From positions 104,428 through 168,427 of the IMG/VR virus record IMGVR_UViG_3300013004_000026: a stretch of 64,000 nt of DNA; one strand, given 5' to 3'. Origin of the DNA: a virus. The notes under the pieces were generated by a model, which ran no database searches, was not told the origin of the DNA, and worked only from the letters and a program-made list of their open reading frames with translations. Of the stretch, positions 47,383 to 55,180 are shown in pieces (the stretch's first letter is position 1; each line of letters starts with the position of its first letter). The position numbers and the translations under genes were made by a program.

Positions 47383-48470
47383 TGCTTGCTCTTTAGTTTA
47401 ATTTTCACAGGATTTTTTTCTACTGCGTCAATGATACTTTTGAGCACAAACAATTTGCCATACTTTTTAACTGCATCAGCCACATCCTTGCACTCGGGGT
47501 CTTCCCGCCAGATAGGAAAACTCACTGCCCAGCCATATTCTATTGCACGGTTTACCAAAGCTTCTCCTGGCCACACTTCTTTACCACGCTTGTCCACATG
47601 ACGATCAAAGTCAGGAACCACAATGATATCTCTGCCAAGATCTTCAATGATTTCTGCCTGTGTTTCGCTGATGTCATTGCTCAATGTAGCCACGCCGTCC
47701 ACTGCCATGGCATCAAAGGGACCTTCAACCACCAACACAAACTTGGCATTGGGTTGTTGCATGTTGGTATTGAAAACATAATTAGATTCGTAATTGCTGT
47801 GGTATTTTGGTTTCACATCAGGTGTCACTGCTCTAGCTGTGTAACCAATCAGTTGATCACGCCAGAAGAATGGTACAATCACACGCCGGTGTAGATTATA
47901 GCTGGTGTCCGCAGTGAGATAAAAGTCATACTTGTTTTGAATTCTTCGTTCATGCAAATACTCAGCTGCTTCTATCAACTGTTCGCCAGCAAGATTCAGT
48001 ATCTGCGATTCTTGAACAAGTCCGTTTTTATCATAGTCAACCTTGAGTCTAATCATAGTACATAGCTGTGCTATGCTTACACTTTCTTCAGGCAACGCAC
48101 GAGGTTTGAAAGTGATGTCCACTGGTGGTGGCGCTGCATGGTCATCTGCAGGCATACTTTCTTTGAGTCGCAGAGCTTCCATGACCAGTCGTTGCACAGT
48201 GTTATCATCTGCGCCTAGCCATTTGAGTAGTTTACGGAATTTGAATCCCAGTGGACGCCCTGGATAGAACCCTGTTTTGAATCCGCAGTTGAAGCAATGG
48301 TAACTCACACTTCCGTCGGCGTTGGGCAGCATTCCACCTCGTCCTCTGGTGTCAGCTGATTCGCCGTTGTGTGAGCAACACACAGCATTAAAACTAATCC
48401 AGCGAGAACTGTTCTTGCGCTTGGGCGGCAACAAGGACAATATTTCCTGCTGAACTAGATTATTATTCAT
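47379..48470 (-). CDS. DNA primase (T4 gp61-like)
   Basis: 363 residues from the second of two tandem ATGs (48470). Zinc-finger cysteines (VCCSHN, CFNCGF), TOPRIM domain with VVEGPFDAMAV and the VVPDFDRH Asp motif, and 'IGYTARAV' between. Makes RNA primers for lagging-strand synthesis with the helicase encoded downstream. The promoter geometry places transcription start at this ATG; the ATG at 48473 has too short a leader to be preferred. Confidence 0.93.
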   Translation of the reverse strand: MNNNLVQQEILSLLPPKRKNSSRWISFNAVCCSHNGESADTRGRGGMLPNADGSVSYHCFNCGFKTGFYPGRPLGFKFRKLLKWLGADDNTVQRLVMEALRLKESMPADDHAAPPPVDITFKPRALPEESVSIAQLCTMIRLKVDYDKNGLVQESQILNLAGEQLIEAAEYLHERRIQNKYDFYLTADTSYNLHRRVIVPFFWRDQLIGYTARAVTPDVKPKYHSNYESNYVFNTNMQQPNAKFVLVVEGPFDAMAVDGVATLSNDISETQAEIIEDLGRDIIVVPDFDRHVDKRGKEVWPGEALVNRAIEYGWAVSFPIWREDPECKDVADAVKKYGKLFVLKSIIDAVEKNPVKIKLKSKQ

Positions 48471-48476
48471 CATGCA

Positions 48477-48505
48477 ATTGTAACATCAGTGTAAAGAAAA
48501 ATCAA
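48477..48505 (-). promoter_or_regulatory. Sigma-70 promoter of the primase run, leaderless geometry
   Basis: Minus strand: TTGATT (48505-48500), 17-bp spacer, TACAAT (48482-48477). Six nt separate the -10 from the second ATG of the primase gene. Confidence 0.6.
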
Positions 48506-48521
48506 ACTCGTTTTTTTGGCG

Positions 48522-48528
48522 CTAAATA
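48522..48528 (+). promoter_or_regulatory. Late-type promoter motif CTAAATA
   Basis: 26 bp upstream of the GTG at 48555, on the plus strand; diverges from the primase promoter. Confidence 0.5.
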
Positions 48529-48554
48529 ACTTGAGCCAAAAATTGGATTAAACA

Positions 48555-48929
48555 GTGGACGACCAGTTAAAAGAATTTATCAAAAAATATCCTTTTATAA
48601 GCTATGTGGTGTATGGTGGCAATGAATACATTGGCATTATACAAAATGTGGATGATATTCTAACCACCGTGTATGATTTTGGTAGCCTGCGCACAGAACA
48701 AGAAAAAGCATTGTTTCTTAATCTAGGCGACCAATGGTGGTGGGAAAGCAATCGTACCATTCCTATCAATGTGTTTCTGAGGCAGGACTGGGTACCTTTT
48801 AGATACTCACTGAAAACCATGAACAGCCGTGATGTGGTAATCAAATTTGGCCCTTATATAAGTCTCAAAGAGATAGCCGCCAAGAAAACCAAACGCCGTT
48901 CAATTGTGTTGGTTCGCAAAACTGATTAG
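48555..48929 (+). CDS. Hypothetical protein (124 aa), GTG start
   Basis: Single plus-strand gene converging on the miniature DnaE-like gene (30-bp 3' overlap). GTG start with GGATT about 12 nt upstream. Beta-rich N-terminus (FISYVVYGGNEYIGIIQNVDDILTTVYDF) reminiscent of a PilZ/Sm-like small barrel, then a WWWES aromatic patch. Function unknown; proteins of this shape occur in T4-like phages. Confidence 0.6.
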   Translation: MDDQLKEFIKKYPFISYVVYGGNEYIGIIQNVDDILTTVYDFGSLRTEQEKALFLNLGDQWWWESNRTIPINVFLRQDWVPFRYSLKTMNSRDVVIKFGPYISLKEIAAKKTKRRSIVLVRKTD

Positions 48930-49490
48930 ATTCATATTCACCACAACCAAGTGCGCATAGGCAACTGCGTGACTTTTCTTGAAATAGTATGCACCGTCGT
49001 CGGGTCGTGTCCAAACATGTTTGGCAACTTCGCTCCAGGCCATGCCGGTTAGATTTCTTTTGGCAGGTCTAATCACACTCAAAAACATAGCCAACCTAGG
49101 AATAGTATCCACAGGTTCTGGCATACGCTTCAACAAGTCCCAGTGATTGTTCACATGAATAAGTTGTTCAAAAAACGCCTTATCAGTGTTAAAACGCTGC
49201 CAGTTGGGGGTAGAATTCATTAATTCTACCAGGTGTGCTTCGTCTTGCACCTGACGGTACAAGTTTACATTGATAAAATCAAGTTTGAGATATCCACGAT
49301 CTTCAGCCTGTTCATAATCTAGACTGGCCAGTCCTGTGAACGGATCTGCAGGAATCATGGTAGGATGCACACCTGTGTTGTGTGCAGACAGTGCATCGTT
49401 GCGACGCAAGCTGGCAGGTGTGTGTTTGATCAATTGCAGTATTTGTTCGCGGTCTGCAAAGTCAATGTCAATATCTGATTGGAACTTCAT
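48900..49490 (-). CDS. Miniature DnaE-like protein (DNA polymerase III alpha core remnant)
   Basis: 196 residues. SDIDIDFADRE (5-14) matches the DnaE palm motif with its two catalytic aspartates (DIDIDF), LKLDFINVNL (68-77) matches 'VKFDFLGL' with the third Asp (D71), AMFLSVIRPA resembles 'LALYRPGP', and FKKSHAVAYAH (170-180) matches the fingers motif 'NKSHAAAYA'. All are in DnaE order but in one sixth of its length. PHP domain, thumb and clamp-binding tail are missing. A polymerase-derived accessory or regulator is possible; catalysis alone seems unlikely. Confidence 0.6.
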   Translation of the reverse strand: MKFQSDIDIDFADREQILQLIKHTPASLRRNDALSAHNTGVHPTMIPADPFTGLASLDYEQAEDRGYLKLDFINVNLYRQVQDEAHLVELMNSTPNWQRFNTDKAFFEQLIHVNNHWDLLKRMPEPVDTIPRLAMFLSVIRPAKRNLTGMAWSEVAKHVWTRPDDGAYYFKKSHAVAYAHLVVVNMNLISFANQHN

Positions 49491-50188
49491 AGCCCTGCCT
49501 CCCCAAGTACATGTTTACACCACTCTGCGTCTGCCATGTAGTCTTGTAGCTTGCGATTCCAATAATCAGGATCAATCCAAGGCAGAACAACAGCCAAAAG
49601 ACTTTGGTCAAGACTGCCAAGAAAATCAACGCCACTAGCGCAATTAAACAATAGCCAAGGACTAATCCTACCGGTAGTAACATGGTGACAAACACGACTA
49701 GCATTAGCATAGCGAAAGTAATCACAAAACCCGTTTTTAAGATCTGGATGAGTGTCTGCATAGTTTTGCATTTCTTTTAGGCCGCGCTCAAGTGCGTCTT
49801 GCACATTCTCTTTGCGCAGATACTGCATGAGCCATTCTTCATAGAAACTGTCCTTGCACCAATGATCCAATTTCTTGTTTTGCTTCAACAACCATTCCAG
49901 ATAGTCTATGGAATTTATTGCACGAACACCAACCAGATGCCGGCCAAATTTAACAAATGCACCATAGTATGGACTGGTTACAAAATCCTCATAACTTTTT
50001 AGTCGAGCACTGCCCTGTGTGACTTCATAAAAGCGCAGATAAGAACGAAGTCCCAGTTGCACTCCTGCTTCTTTTTCCTGCTGCCAGCGTCTTTTTTGCT
50101 CGCAGAGATGTGCTGCAAGTGTAGACTCCTTGCGGAATTCTGTGTTGCAATACCGACATTTATAACTCTGCTTTGATTCGTTTGTCAT
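49487..50188 (-). CDS. Zinc-finger phage protein (233 aa)
   Basis: Starts at ATG 50188. N-terminal C2H2-type finger (YKCRYCNTEFRKESTLAAHLCEQ) followed by an aromatic helical domain (YEDFVTSPYYGAFVKFGRHL, WIDPDYWNRKLQDYM). Likely nucleic-acid binding. Lies between the DnaE-like gene (ATGA overlap) and a possible clamp-loader-like gene, in the replication region. Exact role unknown. Confidence 0.6.
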   Translation of the reverse strand: MTNESKQSYKCRYCNTEFRKESTLAAHLCEQKRRWQQEKEAGVQLGLRSYLRFYEVTQGSARLKSYEDFVTSPYYGAFVKFGRHLVGVRAINSIDYLEWLLKQNKKLDHWCKDSFYEEWLMQYLRKENVQDALERGLKEMQNYADTHPDLKNGFCDYFRYANASRVCHHVTTGRISPWLLFNCASGVDFLGSLDQSLLAVVLPWIDPDYWNRKLQDYMADAEWCKHVLGEAGL

Positions 50189-50627
50189 CCCAACCCAACT
50201 CCCGGGCTTTTTTGATAAGGTCTTGTTTGTTGTTGAGCTTGGCCATGAGTTCAATTTCATCTCTCTTGAGGTGTGGATACAATGCAGCAAGAAACTTCAG
50301 ATGTTTGTTTTCATAACCTGAATTCTTTTTCTTGTTTGCAATCCACTGATGTTTGAATGTACCAATGCCTGGGCTCACTGCTGTGGCGCACAGCCATTGT
50401 AACTTAGGGTGTTTGGCTATGTCAAAAAAATTCTTGTTGAGATTTTGATTACAGCTCATCACATAGTAGGCTTGAATATTGCCAGCGGCCTGCACCTGAC
50501 TGCTCCAACGCAGCATGAGATATGTGCTGAATTTTTTGCGTTCTTCGTCAGTGAGCTCGTCATAGAACAGAGTGTTCTTACGATCCAACTGTGCCATTTC
50601 GTTATTGATATTCAGTTTGTCGCTCAT
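50160..50627 (-). CDS. Replication-region protein (clamp-loader small-subunit-like?)
   Basis: 155 residues. Helical throughout (DRKNTLFYDELTDEERKKFSTYLMLRWSSQV, 'NLNKNFFDIAKHPKLQWLC', 'YPHLKRDEIELMAKLNNKQDL'). Size, charge and location fit the gp62-type small clamp-loader subunit of T4-like phages, but no diagnostic motif is visible. It could also be an unrelated helical adaptor. Overlaps neighbours by 4 and 29 bp. Confidence 0.35.
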   Translation of the reverse strand: MSDKLNINNEMAQLDRKNTLFYDELTDEERKKFSTYLMLRWSSQVQAAGNIQAYYVMSCNQNLNKNFFDIAKHPKLQWLCATAVSPGIGTFKHQWIANKKKNSGYENKHLKFLAALYPHLKRDEIELMAKLNNKQDLIKKARELGWDDKRIKAEL

Positions 50628-50839
50628 GTTTTACTCAACCTATACACTATTTTAACACGATCAAGTGCATCTTGCAAGGCAGGATTATACGGTGCACGAA
50701 ACATTGCGTCAATTATCTCTGGGAGATCATATAAACTTTCGGCATGTACCATTTCTCTAAGATCTGGATTCTTGATCCATACTTCGTGTTCATCCTCACC
50801 GTGATGAATATTGATTGTGGTAAAATCTTTGATGATCAT
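50624..50839 (-). CDS. Small phage protein (71 aa)
   Basis: Acidic/His-rich start (FTTINIHHGEDEHEVWIKNPDLREM) and an amphipathic helical end. ATGA overlap with the previous gene and 1-bp overlap with the cupin gene. Function unknown. Confidence 0.55.
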   Translation of the reverse strand: MIIKDFTTINIHHGEDEHEVWIKNPDLREMVHAESLYDLPEIIDAMFRAPYNPALQDALDRVKIVYRLSKT

Positions 50840-51183
50840 CAGTGATTCCGTTTGCCATCAAACACACAATTAAATATCAAATGCATTTCCCCGTCATTGA
50901 TTACTCGATGAAATGCACCGTCTGGGATAAGAACAATATCACCTGACTTTACATCAAAAGGTTCGTCTGTTTCGTTGCCCACAATCATTTTACCATAGCC
51001 CTGCACAAACAAGTATACTTCCTCTTGACCCGCATGTCTATGACCTCTGGTGCTTTGTCCCCGGTAAAGTTTTGTCGAACTTAGCACCAGATTGTTCAAT
51101 GTTTTGTTGTCTTTGAGCAAGTAGGTTTCGTTGTCTTTGACAACTTCGCCGCCCACATCATGAATGTTATATCTCAAGTTCAT
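50839..51183 (-). CDS. Cupin-domain protein
   Basis: 114 residues. Cupin motif 1 RGHRHAGQEEVYLFVQGYG (His-x-His...Glu metal ligands) and motif 2 SGDIVLIPDGAFHRVIN (Pro-Gly-like turn, His). Single small cupin, as in sugar-nucleotide isomerases and epimerases, or metal-binding sensor proteins. ATGA-coupled to the PIG-L gene, so it may act in the same sugar pathway. Confidence 0.85.
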   Translation of the reverse strand: MNLRYNIHDVGGEVVKDNETYLLKDNKTLNNLVLSSTKLYRGQSTRGHRHAGQEEVYLFVQGYGKMIVGNETDEPFDVKSGDIVLIPDGAFHRVINDGEMHLIFNCVFDGKRNH

Positions 51184-51719
51184 AGCAGTTCCTTGGCTTT
51201 GTCATCTATGTAGTATTGGCATCTTTGTTCAAGATCAAAATTTGTAATGACAGCATGGTGCAAAGGTAATCTTGGCATTTGATCTCTAGGTCTGGCACTA
51301 GAGTGATTATGGAAAAATCCATGTCCAAAATAAACCTTGGGCTGCGGCAGGCGTTGGGCCACTGAGTGTAATAACACATGATGCACATGTTTGTATTCGC
51401 CAATGGCATTATGAGTCAGTACTAGATCAAATTGCACTCCTGTGTCGATCAATTTACTCAACACTGCAACTTCATCATTTTGATTGCTCAACGGCACCTT
51501 GTCCTGAAAGCCCAAAAAACATGTGGTGATATTTTGCTGACGCCAGTAACTGGCAATCTCTTGTGCCCTGTCACTGTTTTCGTCGTAGGTAAGATACACA
51601 ATGGTCCAATCCAGTTGTTTTTGTTCTAGCAAAAATGCCTGAGCAAATATCACACAATCGTCAGGATGCGCCACAAGGCACAATCCTTTTTTACTTTTAC
51701 CTTTGATCCAATTAAACAT
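51180..51719 (-). CDS. PIG-L/LmbE-type N-acetylglucosaminyl deacetylase
   Basis: 179 residues from ATG 51719 (TAATG overlap with the previous stop; an upstream TTG is rejected). AHPDDCVIF supplies the zinc-binding AHPDD, and THNAIGEYKHVHHVLLH the second histidine motif (HxxH). Removes acetyl groups from GlcNAc-type sugars or similar compounds. Beside the cupin and glycosyltransferase genes, it likely modifies host surface or phage DNA glycans. Confidence 0.88.
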   Translation of the reverse strand: MFNWIKGKSKKGLCLVAHPDDCVIFAQAFLLEQKQLDWTIVYLTYDENSDRAQEIASYWRQQNITTCFLGFQDKVPLSNQNDEVAVLSKLIDTGVQFDLVLTHNAIGEYKHVHHVLLHSVAQRLPQPKVYFGHGFFHNHSSARPRDQMPRLPLHHAVITNFDLEQRCQYYIDDKAKELL

Positions 51720-52219
51720 TACCAAACCTTTCCGTAATCAACTACCTCACACTGTCTGCTGATATCTTTAACAAAGTATGCGCACACAGGATTGTCTCCT
51801 GCTGTGAGTGGTACTGCAAGCAACTGCCCGGGCCTGAGCTTGGGGAAATACCACTTGGTGTCATGATATATATCTACAATTTCAATTGGAAAAAACTCTG
51901 GCTTAAAACTTTTTAGTGGATTGAATGTAAACACGCTGAAGCCACGATCATTAATACTGGTCAATGGCACAACTTCTAGGTCACCGAAGTCATGTTCACC
52001 AATAAGCACTTGCCAATCCACTGGCATTTTGATTGTGTGTGGCCCAATACGCAGCACCAGAGCAGGGCTGTTGAAACTTTCTAAAAATATCAATGGTATG
52101 TAAAAGTAATCAGGGTCCTTAGGATTGCTGTTATCAAATACACAAAATCTCAAATCCTCTACTTCGTCTGGAATTTCGTCCATCTCAAACGCTTGATTAT
52201 CCAGCGTTAAAATTCTCAT
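51719..52219 (-). CDS. Hypothetical beta-rich phage protein (166 aa)
   Basis: Starts MRILTLDNQAFEMDEIPDEVEDLRF, then strands with Pro/Tyr/Phe (YFYIPLIFLESFNSPALVLRIG, FFPIEIVDIYHDTKWYFPKLRPGQLLAVPLTAG). No active-site pattern. Its coupling to the PIG-L and glycosyltransferase genes places it in the same operon. Function unknown. Confidence 0.55.
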   Translation of the reverse strand: MRILTLDNQAFEMDEIPDEVEDLRFCVFDNSNPKDPDYFYIPLIFLESFNSPALVLRIGPHTIKMPVDWQVLIGEHDFGDLEVVPLTSINDRGFSVFTFNPLKSFKPEFFPIEIVDIYHDTKWYFPKLRPGQLLAVPLTAGDNPVCAYFVKDISRQCEVVDYGKVW

Positions 52220-52221
52220 AA

Positions 52222-52995
52222 TTATTTTCCTCTTCTTAAATCTTTATTGCAGGATACCTTGATCAAGAATCCTTCTCTAGGACTGTGCAACCTATACTGC
52301 TTCAATAACAAATTGTTTTTTTCAAGCCAAGCGCTCATCAATGCATATTCTGTAAACATGGCCTTGTGATTGATTTGCAACATCAGGAGCTGTGGAAACA
52401 GAGCGCCGCATTGTTGCTTTAGATATGTTATCATGTTTTGCACTGAGTGTGTATGACAAGGACACACACTGGCTTCTCTAGTTCTTAGAGCAACTGTGTG
52501 TTCTGTAAAACGCAGTCCCATGAAATCATATGCATGTTCATATTGACTACGATGATGCGAATTTGGGCCAAACCAAGCGTCTTGTGGATCATGTATAGGC
52601 AATGCTTGTAGCATACTCTGTCCTTGAGTATCAACAAAATCATTGTATGCAAGATTACCAAAATAAAAATCCTTGCTGTCATTGATCACATACCATTCTG
52701 TTCTGATCAATTCAGCAGCAATAATCTTGAGTTGTTGTTGGCTTTGCCAATCATATGCACTCTGTTCTGGCCATATGCTGTTGCTCCACAGGTGTCGTAT
52801 GGGTAGCATTGAAAATTGTTGCACTACAGATTCAAACTCAGGCAGATATCTGTAATGATCGTTGAATATCAACAGCACTTCTTCTAAATCATCTCTATTG
52901 CAGTGAGTCACCAGACTGCGAAGATAACGAGATAACAACAACAGGTCTTTGCTGCAAGTAACCACCACAAAGGTTAACTTGTTGGCTATTGCCAT
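52222..52995 (-). CDS. Glycosyltransferase-like protein (DUF6492 type)
   Basis: 257 residues. Starts with a GT-A-like strand FVVVTCSKDLLLLSRYLRSL and has YVINDSKDFYFGN in place of the DxD motif, plus a His/Asn-rich middle (IHDPQDAWFGPNSHHRSQYEHAYDFMGLRF), as in the DUF6492 group of predicted glycosyltransferases. Likely transfers sugars in a surface glycan. Start overlaps UvsW's stop by 10 bp. Confidence 0.65.
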   Translation of the reverse strand: MAIANKLTFVVVTCSKDLLLLSRYLRSLVTHCNRDDLEEVLLIFNDHYRYLPEFESVVQQFSMLPIRHLWSNSIWPEQSAYDWQSQQQLKIIAAELIRTEWYVINDSKDFYFGNLAYNDFVDTQGQSMLQALPIHDPQDAWFGPNSHHRSQYEHAYDFMGLRFTEHTVALRTREASVCPCHTHSVQNMITYLKQQCGALFPQLLMLQINHKAMFTEYALMSAWLEKNNLLLKQYRLHSPREGFLIKVSCNKDLRRGK

Positions 52996-54440
52996 TCGGA
53001 CTTCTCCACAGCAAATGGATAGTTGGCTTCTCTATAGAACGCCTTGCGTTTGGTAAGGTGCCGTTTGGCAAATTTACAGGTACTGGTCAAATCCCAGATT
53101 TGTACAAAGTCTTTGTCTTCTGCTTTCCTAATACCTCTTCCAATAGATTGTATAACCCTAACAAAGCTCTTTCCGGGTTCCACAAGAACCAAATTAAATA
53201 TCCTAGGAATATTAATGCCCACAGCGGCCACACCATAAGTCGCCACAATAACCTTGCCGTGTGCGGTAGCCACCTCATTGTACTCATCTTGACGATCTGT
53301 AGCTTTCGTTGCCCCCGATATGAATACTGCATCTTTGATCCTCTCAGTTAATGCTTGACCAGCTGCCACACGATCAACCAGGATGAGAGTGTTGCCGCTT
53401 TCGCGAATACCTTGTACCAGTTGAGCCATGTAGTCTAATCTACCAGCTGTCTCCAATAGGTATTTAAGTTCGCTTTGATAATTGTTGTACTCAACATGAT
53501 CTGCAAGCTGAACAATGTTCACATGACATTGTGCTAGATGACCAGCTTCTTGCAGTGTTGCTGCTTTCAAACTGCCTACTACCTCACCAATGGCACACTT
53601 GATTGACATGAACTCATATTCTTCTTTGGGTATAGTTCCTGTAAGTCCCCAACGAATTGGAATGTGACTCATTACACCTGTCAGCAGAGTTTTCAGTGCA
53701 TCTGCTTTGGCCATGTGTACTTCATCCACAATAACACACACCACATCTTCCAGGAACTCGCCGATGGTAATGTCAGCTTCTTGGTTCTTGGTATTCTTGA
53801 GCAACACATTTAGGCTCTGCCAGGTACAAATAGTGTGCTGACGACCAAACTCTTTTCTATCTCCGTAGAACACACCTACATCTAACTGCATGTTGATATA
53901 ATCAAGCTCTGTTTGTGTGACCAGACTCTTGTTGGGCACTATGACTATGGAGCGACCGTACTGACTCACTGCGTCACTGAGCGCGGCTGTGATCACTGTT
54001 TTGCCTGCACCAGTGGCCACTTCTTGTACACTTTGTGGATTCTCAAAAAAGCGATTGATAATTTCAGCCTGATAGTCTCTGAGACGCATGGGTTGGCCTA
54101 CCATGGGGTGTCCCTTGGGCCAGGCAATATGACTGTAGCTGTCTTCAGTTATCTGCTTGAATTCAAAGTTGGTTTTATACTCTCTAGTATCATTGACTTC
54201 GATGTTGTAGCCTTGCTGACCCAGATAAGACAATATCTCTGGCAATAGATTGATGTAGGTGCTGCCGCCCAATTGGAAAAAACCCACCTTGCCATCCCAC
54301 CGCCCTAGTCGCACTGCCGGCAGATATCTAGCCCCAGGAATTTCGTACTTGTACTTGTTGGCAAGCTCTCGCCTGTCTGAAAGTTCTAGTCCTTCGATCT
54401 TGACATTGACTTCGTCACGGATAATTAGTTTAGCAAACAT
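52986..54440 (-). CDS. uvsW: UvsW-type SF2 DNA/RNA helicase
   Basis: 484 residues. MRLRDYQAEIINRFFE Q-motif, EVATGAGKTVI Walker A, VVCVIVDEVHMAKAD (DEVH box), 'RWGLTGTIPKE' motif III, and GTGRGIRK-like C-terminal motif VI (QSIGRGIRKAED). An N-terminal ~110-residue domain precedes them as in T4 UvsW, which unwinds branched DNA and R-loops and shifts replication initiation. Predicted leaderless transcript from a terminator-nested promoter. Confidence 0.95.
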   Translation of the reverse strand: MFAKLIIRDEVNVKIEGLELSDRRELANKYKYEIPGARYLPAVRLGRWDGKVGFFQLGGSTYINLLPEILSYLGQQGYNIEVNDTREYKTNFEFKQITEDSYSHIAWPKGHPMVGQPMRLRDYQAEIINRFFENPQSVQEVATGAGKTVITAALSDAVSQYGRSIVIVPNKSLVTQTELDYINMQLDVGVFYGDRKEFGRQHTICTWQSLNVLLKNTKNQEADITIGEFLEDVVCVIVDEVHMAKADALKTLLTGVMSHIPIRWGLTGTIPKEEYEFMSIKCAIGEVVGSLKAATLQEAGHLAQCHVNIVQLADHVEYNNYQSELKYLLETAGRLDYMAQLVQGIRESGNTLILVDRVAAGQALTERIKDAVFISGATKATDRQDEYNEVATAHGKVIVATYGVAAVGINIPRIFNLVLVEPGKSFVRVIQSIGRGIRKAEDKDFVQIWDLTSTCKFAKRHLTKRKAFYREANYPFAVEKSEWQ

Positions 54441-54446
54441 GTTGTA

Positions 54447-54476
54447 ATTTTAACACAAAAGCAACAGGCAAATCAA
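54447..54476 (-). promoter_or_regulatory. Sigma-70-like promoter of uvsW, leaderless geometry
   Basis: Minus strand: TTGATT (54476-54471), 18-bp spacer, TAAAAT (54452-54447), then 6 nt to the ATG at 54440. The -35 lies in the loop of a terminator-like hairpin. Confidence 0.5.
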
Positions 54477-54484
54477 CCTGTTGC
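54461..54484 (-). terminator. Terminator-like hairpin of the 2OG-oxygenase gene
   Basis: Perfect 8-bp stem GCAACAGG/CCTGTTGC around an 8-nt loop, then TTTTG. It starts in the last codons of the gene ending at 54473 and overlaps the uvsW promoter. T tract is short, so efficiency is doubtful. Confidence 0.5.
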
Positions 54485-55180
54485 GCAGAGTTTTTCATAA
54501 CTTTTCTCAATCAAATCTTTCATTTGTTTGTCATGACTTTGATATATTGTGATGTGCAGTCTAGTGTAAGGAGTAGGGTTAACCACAGCATGCCTGCAGC
54601 CAACATTGATCATAAACGCTTTACCGTTTTCAAATGGCACGATTCCTGCACCTTCAACTGCAAACTCACAGCCCTGTGGATGATCAATGGCAATGTTAAT
54701 ATTGTCTAGTCCATGACAATCATCTTTGTGCAACCCTATCACTCCATTGGGCTCTAACCCCAACAGTCTAATCTTGTGAAACTGAGCATGCGGCCATTGT
54801 TCCTGTAGATATTTTACTGTGTTGGGCATGAGAGTCAGGGCCTGCGCTGTCCAATCATTGACACCCTGCACAGGACCATGATAGTCGCCTGGATCTTCTG
54901 CTCCACGACTGTAGATGCCAAGGTTGGTCCAGCCATGACTGTCATGGCTGGTAATAGGCTGTGCCAGCATGTGAGGCATGGCAGCACGAGCTTCTTGCTG
55001 AATCATGTGCCAGGGTATTTCAATATCCAGTGGCAAGTAAGGCAACCCACTCTGCCAACATATCCAATCACTGTTGGCTTGATCCACGCGGGGCACCTGT
55101 AGAGAATCTGTTCTTACACTGCGCAGGAACGCCTGTGTTATTCCCGGCTGATGAGCAAACTCACTTACTTCTTTTCGCAT
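54473..55180 (-). CDS. Aspartyl/asparaginyl beta-hydroxylase-like 2OG-Fe(II) oxygenase
   Basis: 235 residues. The double-stranded beta-helix core shows IRLLGLEPNGVIGLHKDDCH (His-x-Asp iron pair: H and D of GLHKDD), 'NINIAIDHPQGCEFAVEG' and VGCRHAVVNPTPYTRLHITIY (distal His, Arg for 2-oxoglutarate). These follow the Asp/Arg hydroxylase family. Hydroxylates Asp/Asn in proteins or a small molecule; target unknown. TAATG overlap with the gene upstream. Confidence 0.8.
   Translation of the reverse strand: MRKEVSEFAHQPGITQAFLRSVRTDSLQVPRVDQANSDWICWQSGLPYLPLDIEIPWHMIQQEARAAMPHMLAQPITSHDSHGWTNLGIYSRGAEDPGDYHGPVQGVNDWTAQALTLMPNTVKYLQEQWPHAQFHKIRLLGLEPNGVIGLHKDDCHGLDNINIAIDHPQGCEFAVEGAGIVPFENGKAFMINVGCRHAVVNPTPYTRLHITIYQSHDKQMKDLIEKSYEKLCATG

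Noticed and set aside
49468-49761. Hydrophobic 97-residue minus-strand frame
   Set aside because: It lies almost wholly within the 49487-50188 gene, which has a zinc finger and proper spacing with its neighbours. The hydrophobicity is a by-product of the other frame.
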